This document shows positions 24,601 to 30,428 of a stretch of 55,254 bases of DNA, piece after piece. The stretch's first letter is position 1, and each line of letters opens with the position of its first letter. Both the position numbers and the translations under genes were made by a program. The DNA comes from Oscillospiraceae bacterium. GTDB taxonomy: Bacteria; Bacillota; Clostridia; Oscillospirales; Oscillospiraceae. The DNA is taken from contig JAEEKA010000108.1 in assembly GCA_016282135.1 (NCBI GenBank), positions 1 to 55,254 on the forward strand, in the 5' to 3' direction. The notes beneath the pieces were generated by a model, which did no database searches, had not been told where the DNA came from, and was given only the letters and a program-made list of their open reading frames with translations.

Positions 24601-25003
24601 GATCGTGACCTATCTGTGGCACGCCCTGGGGGACCCGGAGCCTGCGGAAGGGGAGAACCCCTTCACCGACGTGAAGCCGAAGGATTATTACTACAAGGCT
24701 GTCCTCTGGGCGGTGCAGAACGGCATCACAGCCGGTACCGGCCCGGATCAGTTCTCCCCGAAGGATCCCTGCACCCGCTGCCAGATTATGACCTACCTCT
24801 GGCACGCTCTGGGGGATCCCGAACCGGAGTCCACGGACAATCCCTTCCTGGACGTGAAGGAAAAGCACTACTATTACAAGGCGGTCCTCTGGGCCGTGGA
24901 GAACGGCATCACCGGCGGTACGGGCGACGGGAAATTCTCTCCCAACAAGACCTGCTCCCGGGCGGAAACAGTGACCTTCCTCTGGAAAGCGCTGCAAAGC
25001 TGA
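21671..25003 (+). CDS. Surface-anchored 5'-nucleotidase/phosphoesterase with SLH domains
   Basis: An 1110-residue secreted protein. Residues 1-25 are a Sec signal peptide (LLSILLALVMLLGLLPGAAFA). A calcineurin-like metallophosphatase follows with STTDMHG (about 36), DNGDLYQG (about 80), GNHEFN (about 124) and GHDHS (about 281), then a 5'-nucleotidase C-terminal domain (about 375-570). Two tandem accessory modules (about 627-775 and 776-930) share MNVGAAYNG.HNQALE and FTTYGV segments. Three SLH repeats begin near 932, 995 and 1056 (NPFTDVK...) and should bind cell wall polymer. It probably dephosphorylates extracellular nucleotides or cyclic phosphodiesters. GGGAG precedes the ATG. The nucleic substrate is inferred from the family. 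Confidence 0.93.
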   Translation: MRKLLSILLALVMLLGLLPGAAFAESSDSVDFVVLSTTDMHGKCWDQNVLTDGTEFNNMLRVSTGVSQYRESFGGNLLLIDNGDLYQGTPVSVVQLGKITSGESDLPPAMALCLGDIGYDVSVLGNHEFNYPWTTMSKAYDYLASRGVPIITANLYYDGIDGVHESGENVFTPYLIKTFELNGVTHKIGVLGFENTDCTRWDVPANYPGIVFAHPDNPQRSMAWEAQRYIPMMRAEGCEFIIVSYHSGTGSASGELVFGQNTEGQVTRLIAECEGIDMVIAGHDHSNSYSNSFLPDKNGDPVLVVNGGGTQLTQSIFTFTEGSDGKLQYTLKESKNLNLSQFGVDETLKAKIQPYADMAVEYVNQPAGTAVGEWDTSHNYFLQQTDTMDLINCAQIDYGSKYMADKYDTEEKKAALYEATGLDHIEVDLSATSAVTTNNYFVKPGEITMKTIVQMYKYDNNVLYLLPLTGQQIKDVLEQNAATRLKATVRGGEVVYSTIGEDFTNPVFGGLNFSYDMYQPEGSRAVIEGFSNGREFALDKTYVVACNSYHLGNPGCGFGAFTTEDSVWNQNDDLAGGNVQEVLLEYIRDMGEISTEPFTWTWKLDYSGDPTAPTELMGDLAAEKTTAEALNAGDRIVLYYNAEGTVVGLDPAEDDRRLSAVETTSFRDYIAFDMSAAVFTVAIADGGSGYFSLQSEKGYLTAGETGNSLGFSQDGASELALWSLVPAEGGYHIMNVGAAYNGNHNQALEWYSGFTTYGVQDNEKYLFSLYKVVETAKWVGELGDEGPYVIYFNDENLCVGDTENSGGLGGVTNTVSGDFLILPAAEHTLIVTAIVDSQGRIDFVTEDGKHLTSQPTGNGLLLTDEPADNNCSLWTLGPVPGGFHVMNVGAAYNGSHNQALEYYGGKFTTYGVKDTGAYLFNFYRLDGAEKPANPFTDVKEGQWYYDAVLWAYYHAPQITSGTGEGKFSPKTTCTRAQIVTYLWHALGDPEPAEGENPFTDVKPKDYYYKAVLWAVQNGITAGTGPDQFSPKDPCTRCQIMTYLWHALGDPEPESTDNPFLDVKEKHYYYKAVLWAVENGITGGTGDGKFSPNKTCSRAETVTFLWKALQS

Positions 25004-25022
25004 TTGCCCAAATACGATTCGG

Positions 25023-25055
25023 ACCGGCCTCCGCTTTTTGCGGAGGCCGGTCTTT
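25023..25055 (+). terminator. Terminator after the surface nucleotidase
   Basis: A perfect 12-bp stem, ACCGGCCTCCGC (25023-25034) with GCGGAGGCCGGT (25040-25051), has a TTTTT loop and is followed by a short CTTT. The T-tract is short but the stem is very stable. Confidence 0.85.
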
Positions 25056-25127
25056 GCACCGATCCAATGCGCATTCCGCAAAAAATGCGTATACCGGTGG
25101 TCCTGTCCGGTTTCGGAACCTGATACT

Positions 25128-25222
25128 AGACTTCGTTAAAATGCTTTAAAAGCATTTTATAGCGCCAACGGCGCGTCGAAGTCTGTATGAGACGGCTTTT
25201 CAGCGCTTTACGCTGAAAAGGC
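25128..25222. repeat. Nested palindromic intergenic element
   Basis: An outer 8-bp stem (AGACTTCG at 25128-25135 with CGAAGTCT at 25177-25184) encloses a perfect 11-bp hairpin (TAAAATGCTTT, A, AAAGCATTTTA, 25137-25159) and a 5-bp hairpin (GCGCC AAC GGCGC, 25162-25174). A third hairpin, CTTTTCAGCG (25196-25205) with CGCTGAAAAG (25211-25220), follows. This cloverleaf-like arrangement looks like a REP/MITE-type repeat. The rest of the 25004-25396 gap holds the preceding terminator and the next promoter; I see no gene in it. Confidence 0.7.
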
Positions 25223-25299
25223 TGTGTGCAGCGCAGCAAAATTCAATGAAAGAATTTAATTGTATTTTAGTGTGAAAAGGGAGGAAACCAAGAAAACAA

Positions 25300-25328
25300 T
25301 TGCAAAGTGTTCCGTTAAGCTGTATAAT
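25300..25328 (+). promoter_or_regulatory. Promoter of the membrane protein/potassium channel pair
   Basis: TTGCAA (25300-25305), a 17-nt spacer and TATAAT (25323-25328) stand 68 nt before the ATG at 25397. Confidence 0.8.
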
Positions 25329-25396
25329 ATTACTGTAAAGTGGTTTCTTTCCGCACCATCAGATAAGCTGTGAAAATACGGAAAGGTGGGAGTGAA

Positions 25397-26515
25397 ATGC
25401 GCCCAATCGGGAAGAATGTTTCTGCGCTGTTGAATGAGAAATCCCGCGCGCCGCTTTCCTATCGGCATCTGCGAATCCTTGGCTGGTTGTTTATCGCGGT
25501 TTCACAGGTCAGCGTCGTGCTGGAATTGGCCTCTTTTTTGGGCCTGCCTGTTGGAAACTACGAAAAATGGTCTACGCTGTGCTATGAGCTTGGTGTGATA
25601 GCAGTTCCGCTGTTTTTACTGGCTAATTTTGCGGTGATTCTGAACGGCAGCAAAAAATATACAAGTCTGCTTGCAATGTACGCCGGATTCTGCGCCGCTT
25701 TCTTCTTCGCATATTTCTTCGTGGTGGAGCACTACCTTTCCGGGCTTATGAACGCTGCCGCGTCGGCGGGGACCTTCCCCCGAGAGAATCTGGAATCACT
25801 CTTGCGCAGCTTTTCACCTTCCGGATTCATCGCATTTAACGTGTTTCTGGATCTGTCCCTCTGCACCGCCTTCAGCTACTTCGTTCTGGGGCAGCCTGGA
25901 CTGTTCCGGGGGAAAAAGCTTCGATACTTCCGGGCCCTTGCTGTGCTGCCAGTTCTTTACGAGGCTGCGGGCATCCTTTTGAAGGCGCTTTCCAGCATGG
26001 GGCGCATCATCATGCCGGTTTACCTGTTCCCGCTGCTGCCCACCAAGCCACCCATGATGTTTGTGCTGTTTGTGGGTTTGGTTTTGATGATTAAGTTTCG
26101 GGAATGCCAATATGAACAAAAGGGAGAGACCACAGAGCAGAGCGAGGAATCGCTCCGCAAATATGTGAATACGCAGCGGTTTTCTCTTGCATTGATGGGC
26201 TTGATGATTGTTGCGGCGCTTCTTGACATCCTGCTGGAGCGTGTTCTTCCCCACGCAATCGTCGGCACGTTCCCGGCCGGCGGGGAAGTGGAGCCCCTTA
26301 CAGCGGCGGTAAACACGGTTAAGGCCTGCGGCTTCGGGGACGCGACCATGCTTCTGTTCCTTGCCCCGTTTTCCCTGCTGATCTCTTTCTCCAAGCGTTA
26401 TGAGAAGACCATGGTGGACATGTTTGTTCCCCTGTTCGGCATGGCACTGATCGTCTACGTCTATTTCGAAGGCGTGTTTCAGATTCTTCGCGGAATAATG
26501 ATGAGCAGCTGGTAA
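25397..26515 (+). CDS. Polytopic membrane protein, unknown function
   Basis: A 372-residue protein with roughly eight hydrophobic segments (first LGWLFIAVSQVSVVLELASFLGL, last MFVPLFGMALIVYVYFEGVF) and a charged cytoplasmic loop in the middle (ECQYEQKGETTEQSEESLRK). No transporter or enzyme motif is visible to me, and I do not recognise the family. ATG 25397 has GGGAG 5 nt upstream; a GTG at 25370 is less likely. The next gene, 49 nt away, is a potassium channel, and the two probably form an operon from the promoter at 25300, so a role with ion flux or membrane potential is possible. Codon use is more A/T-tolerant than in neighbouring core genes. Confidence 0.8.
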   Translation: MRPIGKNVSALLNEKSRAPLSYRHLRILGWLFIAVSQVSVVLELASFLGLPVGNYEKWSTLCYELGVIAVPLFLLANFAVILNGSKKYTSLLAMYAGFCAAFFFAYFFVVEHYLSGLMNAAASAGTFPRENLESLLRSFSPSGFIAFNVFLDLSLCTAFSYFVLGQPGLFRGKKLRYFRALAVLPVLYEAAGILLKALSSMGRIIMPVYLFPLLPTKPPMMFVLFVGLVLMIKFRECQYEQKGETTEQSEESLRKYVNTQRFSLALMGLMIVAALLDILLERVLPHAIVGTFPAGGEVEPLTAAVNTVKACGFGDATMLLFLAPFSLLISFSKRYEKTMVDMFVPLFGMALIVYVYFEGVFQILRGIMMSSW

Positions 26516-26564
26516 CGCGGTTTTCTCCAGGCAGGCAAAGGACGTTATAGGTTTGGTGAACAAG

Positions 26565-27428
26565 ATGAAACAATTTACATCGGTAAAACGGAGACATTTT
26601 TTTCAGTATGCCGACACGGCATGTACGGTAGTCGGTCTTATGCTCAGCCTGCAGATTTCTCTGGATGCGTCCAAAACGGTTTTGATGTGGAACGGTATCC
26701 TGATGCTTGCTGCCCTTGCCGCGTCAAGAGTTTTTGAGGCATTGTTCAAAAAAGGGCAGATCAGTAAGGCTGCATTTGCGAAGGAACTGTGTTTTGCAGG
26801 GGCATATCTGCTTTGCGCGCTGCTCTTCGCTGTGCTTCGGGACACGCAGCTGCGGCTTCAGATCTCGATTGCCGTATTCTTTGGCGTTGTGATTGTAAAC
26901 CGTGTGTTCGCCCTGAATGCCCAGCCGAAAACCCTCCGAAAGATGATCGTAAACGGGGCCCTGATTCTGCTGGTCGTGGTTTTTCTTGGCTTCCTGTTTC
27001 TCGACGATGAAGCAGGCATGTTCCTCTTTCTGTTCTTCTCCTTCCCGATTACGGTAAAAGCATTGTTTCACATCATCGGTATTTCCTTTTCCCGGATCAA
27101 TCCGGAAGCGTTGCGGAAAATCATTCGAAAAACCTATGTCACGCAGATTTTATTTGGGCAGCTGCTTTTGATTGTGTCCTGCGCTGCCTATTTCAAGGCG
27201 ATGGAGCCGGGTTTTGAAACCTATCTCGACGCGCTGTGGTACTGCTTTGCAGTTGTTACGACCATCGGCTTTGGCGATTATACGGTTGCCATGCCCTTTT
27301 CCCGGTTTTTGACTGTCGTGCTGGGAATTTACGGCATCATTGTTGTTGCCCTGATTACCTCGGTGATCGTGAACTTCTATGGAGAGGTCAAGGACGAGAA
27401 GGAAGACGACGAAGAATCGGACCATTAG
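26565..27428 (+). CDS. Potassium channel family protein
   Basis: A 287-residue membrane protein ending in a two-helix pore module with the selectivity filter TTIGFGDYT (232-240), preceded by a pore helix (LDALWYCFAVV) and followed by the inner helix VVLGIYGIIVVALITSVIVNFYG. Upstream are about five further hydrophobic segments that do not show the Arg-rich S4 voltage sensor. The tail is short and acidic (EVKDEKEDDEESDH), with no RCK/TrkA domain. The filter GFGD is the variant found in many prokaryotic K+ channels. ATG 26565 has GGTGA 5 nt upstream; a TTG at 26553 is the alternative. Gating is unknown. Confidence 0.88.
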   Translation: MKQFTSVKRRHFFQYADTACTVVGLMLSLQISLDASKTVLMWNGILMLAALAASRVFEALFKKGQISKAAFAKELCFAGAYLLCALLFAVLRDTQLRLQISIAVFFGVVIVNRVFALNAQPKTLRKMIVNGALILLVVVFLGFLFLDDEAGMFLFLFFSFPITVKALFHIIGISFSRINPEALRKIIRKTYVTQILFGQLLLIVSCAAYFKAMEPGFETYLDALWYCFAVVTTIGFGDYTVAMPFSRFLTVVLGIYGIIVVALITSVIVNFYGEVKDEKEDDEESDH

Positions 27429-27615
27429 GGTATGGCATTATGACGCTATGACGCATAATATGTTGCGGTTTATAGATACTTAGCATCTTGTGGAGTACAA
27501 GAACTGCCTGCGTAACTGTGTTTGCATTCTATCATCGGATGGCTTGCCCTATAGTGTGGGGCAAAGCTGGAAAGTCCCATATTGTATGGCAAAGCTCGAA
27601 ATGCGCTGTAAGCAC
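27429..27615. other. Non-coding stretch with imperfect repeats
   Basis: No convincing gene is present. The left part has a direct repeat TATGACGC and inverted ATTATG/CATAAT. Near 27540-27602 the segment GGCAAAGCTnGAAA occurs twice about 39 nt apart, and TTGCCC...GGGGCAA can form a hairpin. It looks like a decayed repeat; the following terminator ends it. Confidence 0.45.
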
Positions 27616-27654
27616 AAAAACGCCATCTTGGATTTCCTCCAAGATGGCGTTTTT
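27616..27654. terminator. Bidirectional terminator between the channel gene and tRNA-Ala
   Basis: A perfect 12-bp stem, CGCCATCTTGGA (27621-27632) with TCCAAGATGGCG (27638-27649), has a 5-nt loop and is flanked by AAAAA and TTTTT. It serves the channel operon and the convergent tRNA transcript. Confidence 0.93.
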
Positions 27655-27726
27655 GTAATGGTATCAGAGCATTCCCTTCCCGGCAAAACCGCCGTTGGAA
27701 AAGAAGTTGTTCGTCTGCATACCCTT

Positions 27727-27802
27727 TGGTGGACCTTAGGGGGATCGAACCCCTGACCTCAAGATTGCGAACCTTGCGCTCTCCCAGCTGAGCTAAAGGC
27801 CC
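27727..27802 (-). tRNA. tRNA-Ala (anticodon CGC)
   Basis: The minus strand folds into a full cloverleaf of 76 nt including an encoded CCA: acceptor GGGCCTT/AAGGTCC with the alanine identity pair G3-U70, D arm GCTC...GAGC, anticodon arm CAAGG-TTCGCAA-TCTTG with anticodon CGC, and T arm AGGGG-TTCGATC-CCCCT. It reads the GCG codon, which is frequent in this G+C-rich sequence. A consensus promoter lies upstream and a terminator downstream. Confidence 0.97.
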
Positions 27803-27813
27803 ATGCAGGGAGT

Positions 27814-27842
27814 ATTGTAGCACAGCCGGGGCAAAAATGCAA
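27814..27842 (-). promoter_or_regulatory. Promoter of tRNA-Ala
   Basis: On the minus strand TTGCAT (complement of 27837-27842), a 17-nt spacer and TACAAT (complement of 27814-27819) stand 11 nt before the tRNA 5' end. Confidence 0.8.
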
Positions 27843-27892
27843 CTGTTTTTTTTGGCGGGGTAAAAAATCTCTTCAGCGCGGTGAAAAGCGGA

Positions 27893-28318
27893 TTACCTCC
27901 CAGAATAAAACTCCGTTTTCGTCCGATTGGCTTGAATGAGGACAGAACTCTGATTGAACGCCCGAATGAGGTCATCCGAGGCCGCGTGAACCTTTTCTGC
28001 AGTGGTGTCGCTGAGCAGAATCACCACGGTGTATTCGTGATCGACCGTTCCGTTTTCATTCGTCCAGCCTCCGTTGGCGTCCTGAATGGTAAAGCCTTCG
28101 AAATGCTTTGTCAGAACCTCGTCCACCTTTGCTTTAACGGCTTCCGGGGTGCCATAGGGCTCATAGCTGTCCTTGTCGTTTGTACCGAGATAGATAACGT
28201 ACTGCACGTCGTAGGCTTCCTGCTCCGCCTGCTTTGGCACACGCATCAGATTAAACACAGACAGGCCCAGGGCAATCAGAGCCAGAATCAAGGCAATTAT
28301 ACCCAACTTCTTTGACAT
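27893..28318 (-). CDS. Membrane-anchored small protein, unknown function
   Basis: A 141-residue protein with one N-terminal membrane span (LGIIALILALIALGLSVFNLM) and an extracytoplasmic domain of about 110 residues containing VQYVIYLGTNDKDSYEP, FEGFTIQDANGGWTNENG and EYTVVILLSD. The layout is reminiscent of DUF3574-like domains, but I am not certain. AGGAGG precedes ATG 28318. It has its own promoter and sits between tRNA-Ala and the divergent flavodoxin-like gene. No catalytic residues are apparent. Confidence 0.75.
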   Translation of the reverse strand: MSKKLGIIALILALIALGLSVFNLMRVPKQAEQEAYDVQYVIYLGTNDKDSYEPYGTPEAVKAKVDEVLTKHFEGFTIQDANGGWTNENGTVDHEYTVVILLSDTTAEKVHAASDDLIRAFNQSSVLIQANRTKTEFYSGR

Positions 28319-28348
28319 GGCGTTCTCCTCCTTTTGAGTGATACTGCA

Positions 28349-28377
28349 ATTATACAGCGAAAGGAGAAACATTTCAA
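28349..28377 (-). promoter_or_regulatory. Promoter of the membrane-anchored small protein
   Basis: On the minus strand TTGAAA (complement of 28372-28377), a 17-nt spacer and TATAAT (complement of 28349-28354) lie about 30 nt before the ATG. Confidence 0.8.
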
Positions 28378-28433
28378 GATCTTACGCATAAACGACAAAA
28401 AGACTTCGCCCCGGCCAATGAAGAAAGAACCCG

Positions 28434-28462
28434 TTGACTTTGCCCGCGATTTCCGGTAAAAT
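28434..28462 (+). promoter_or_regulatory. Promoter of the flavodoxin-like gene
   Basis: TTGACT (28434-28439), a 17-nt spacer and TAAAAT (28457-28462) stand 73 nt before ATG 28536. Confidence 0.7.
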
Positions 28463-28535
28463 GAAACGGATACCAGCGGGGGCGGAAGAACAACATTTCG
28501 TGATTTTTCTCCCGCAGTTCAACGAGGTGATTGGA

Positions 28536-29075
28536 ATGCGTACCTGTATTCTCTCTTTCAGCTCCAGACCAAATGGGAACTGCGCCCAAATCGGGAAACT
28601 GATTCACCGTCTGTCAGAGGATGCGGTCCTGTTCGACTTTTCCTGCTTTCAGCTCCAGGGCTGCGGCGCATGCGGGTACGAGTGCTTTTCGTCCGGCGAC
28701 AAATGCCCCTGCCGTTCCGACAGGGAGGCAGAACTTTTGGAAGCTGTGACCAGCAGCGATCTGACGTACTTTGTGATTCCCAATTACTGTGATTATCCCT
28801 GCTCCAACTTCTTCATCTTCAACGAAAGAAGCCAGTGCTGGTTCCAGGGCCGTCCTGATCTGTTGGAGCGCTATGAAAAGGTTCCAAAGCGGGCGGTCGT
28901 GATCAGCAACACTGACGAGGAAAACTTCCGAAAGGCGCTGTCCTATCAATCCGACGAAGCAGTGGAAATCCTGTTTTTATCCGCGAAGCAGTACGGGAAA
29001 AGCAGCATCAAAGGAGATCTGCTGAGCGATGAACGAGTCGTGAAGGTTATTACCGAGTTCGTTCATAAACAGTAA
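28536..29075 (+). CDS. Flavodoxin-like/NADPH-dependent FMN reductase family protein
   Basis: A 179-residue protein with the FMN phosphate loop SFSSRPNGNCAQIGKLI at its N-terminus and the Cys-rich CFQLQGCGACGYECF region common in iron-sulfur flavoprotein-like reductases, then VTSSDLTYFVIPNYCDYPCSNF in place of the usual flavin isoalloxazine loop. It probably binds FMN and transfers electrons; the substrate is unknown. GAGGTGATT precedes ATG 28536; the open frame from 28434 begins in the promoter and is rejected. It is a single-gene unit ended by a terminator. Confidence 0.82.
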   Translation: MRTCILSFSSRPNGNCAQIGKLIHRLSEDAVLFDFSCFQLQGCGACGYECFSSGDKCPCRSDREAELLEAVTSSDLTYFVIPNYCDYPCSNFFIFNERSQCWFQGRPDLLERYEKVPKRAVVISNTDEENFRKALSYQSDEAVEILFLSAKQYGKSSIKGDLLSDERVVKVITEFVHKQ

Positions 29076-29093
29076 GGCGTTTCCGATTCCGGC

Positions 29094-29118
29094 AAAAACA
29101 GCCCGAGGGCTGTTTTTT
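29094..29118. terminator. Bidirectional terminator
   Basis: A 7-bp stem, ACAGCCC (29098-29104) with GGGCTGT (29107-29113), is flanked by A5 and T6 and lies between the convergent flavodoxin-like and amidohydrolase genes. Confidence 0.88.
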
Positions 29119-29125
29119 GCTGTAA

Positions 29126-30226
29126 TCAGAGAGAAAACAGAAAAGACAGGAACAATTCCGCGGTGATTGGCGCCAGTTTGTCGGGATAGGTATAAGTCTC
29201 CGTATGCAAAGGCGGCGTATCGAGCCCGGCGCCCACACCGAAGAAGCAGGCCGGAATATGCTGCCCGTAGTGCCCAAAATCCTCGGACCAGCGGAAGGGG
29301 ACGTCCAGATATTTGTACGGTAGTCCGTTTACACGGCAGGCGGCTTCCAGAGCGTCTTGCAGATCGTCGTCATTTTCCGTGGCCGGGAAGAGGTCCTCCC
29401 GATCTGCTGTGAAGCGGAGTCCGTCCGCGACCGCCGCGCTTCGCACCGCTTCGTCTGCCCGGGTGTTCAGCTCCTTGAAAGCGGCCGCTGTCTCCGCTCG
29501 AAGCGTTACCCATAAGCGGCCCTCCGAGGCGGCTACGCCGAAGGCCCGCTCGCCGGTTTTCATGCCCACGACGGTGGCCAGGGTCATGCATCCGTACTTT
29601 TCCGCGGTCTGGGCGGCGATGGCGGGAAGCTCCAGGGCTAGGCGGGCCACAGCGGCGGAGGGATTGACGCCGTTTTCGGGGTAGGCCGCGTGAGTCGGGC
29701 TTCCGGTCAGATGCACGTCCAGGCCGCAGGAGGCGCAGGCGAAGGTTCCCCGTCGAAAGAGAACGGTGCCCAGGGGCTCCCCGGGGATGTTGTGACAACC
29801 GATGATCCGGGCGTTTTCTCCGGTTAGCCCCTCCAAGGCGAACAATTCACAGCAATCCGCCCCGCCCGCCCCGGTCTCCTCGGCGTGCTGAAACAGAAGA
29901 ATCACGTTCTTTCTGACGGTTACGCCCTCCAGCAGCAGAGCCAGACCCAGCAGGGCCGCCGTGTGGCCGTCGTGGCCGCAGAGGTGCCGGGGACCATGGG
30001 GGGTGGGCACCGCGTCGTGATCCGCCCGGACCACGATGGTTTTCTCCGCTCCTTCGTCGTGTTTTGCGTAAAGCCAGGAGCCCCGGTCGATAACTTGCAG
30101 GGAGCAGTGCTCCCGCAAAAAGTCCTTGATATACGCCCGGGTCCGCAGCTCTTGTCCGGAGAGCTCCGCGCAGGCGGACAGACTGCGCCGTGCCTCGATC
30201 ATACGTTCTTTGATTTCCTGCTCCAT
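29126..30226 (-). CDS. M20D family amidohydrolase/metallopeptidase
   Basis: A 366-residue zinc-dependent amidohydrolase of the AbgB/HipO/IAA-amino acid hydrolase type: RADHDAVP (Asp69), CGHDGHTAALLG (Cys83, His85), QHAEETGAGG (Glu116, Glu117), a HNIPG segment (metal His) and the C-terminal PPLHTETY (last His ligand), with the small dimerisation domain between. It should remove an acyl or aryl group from an amino acid or short peptide conjugate; the true substrate is unknown. ATG 30226 has AAGGAGG upstream and replaces a longer frame to 30316 that crosses the promoter. Confidence 0.92.
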   Translation of the reverse strand: MEQEIKERMIEARRSLSACAELSGQELRTRAYIKDFLREHCSLQVIDRGSWLYAKHDEGAEKTIVVRADHDAVPTPHGPRHLCGHDGHTAALLGLALLLEGVTVRKNVILLFQHAEETGAGGADCCELFALEGLTGENARIIGCHNIPGEPLGTVLFRRGTFACASCGLDVHLTGSPTHAAYPENGVNPSAAVARLALELPAIAAQTAEKYGCMTLATVVGMKTGERAFGVAASEGRLWVTLRAETAAAFKELNTRADEAVRSAAVADGLRFTADREDLFPATENDDDLQDALEAACRVNGLPYKYLDVPFRWSEDFGHYGQHIPACFFGVGAGLDTPPLHTETYTYPDKLAPITAELFLSFLFSL

Positions 30227-30268
30227 GGAAGACTGCCTCCTTGCGGTGGAATGAATCATCTCCGCAGT

Positions 30269-30297
30269 ATTATAACGCTGTGAAAAGGACAAATCAA
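30269..30297 (-). promoter_or_regulatory. Promoter of the M20 amidohydrolase gene
   Basis: On the minus strand TTGATT (complement of 30292-30297), a 17-nt spacer and TATAAT (complement of 30269-30274) precede the gene by about 43 nt. Confidence 0.78.
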
Positions 30298-30368
30298 GCG
30301 GAACCGACACAATCAAATTGAACTCGCAAAAAACTATGAATTTTTCCGTAAAATCCCGGATTCCAAGC

Positions 30369-30397
30369 TTGCAATATAACTACGGTTCTGCTATAAT
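30369..30397 (+). promoter_or_regulatory. Promoter of the smc operon
   Basis: TTGCAA (30369-30374), a 17-nt spacer and TATAAT (30392-30397) give a start about 25 nt before the GTG of smc. No other promoter is obvious before leuS ends at 41315. Confidence 0.82.
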
Positions 30398-30428
30398 ATA
30401 GTGAATTTCTATGAGTAGGAGTCTATCT

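Noticed and set aside
27470-27823. 117-aa minus-strand ORF with GPLAQLGERKVRNLEVRGSIPL
   Set aside because: It is the translation of tRNA-Ala; this peptide is a familiar artefact of tRNA genes.
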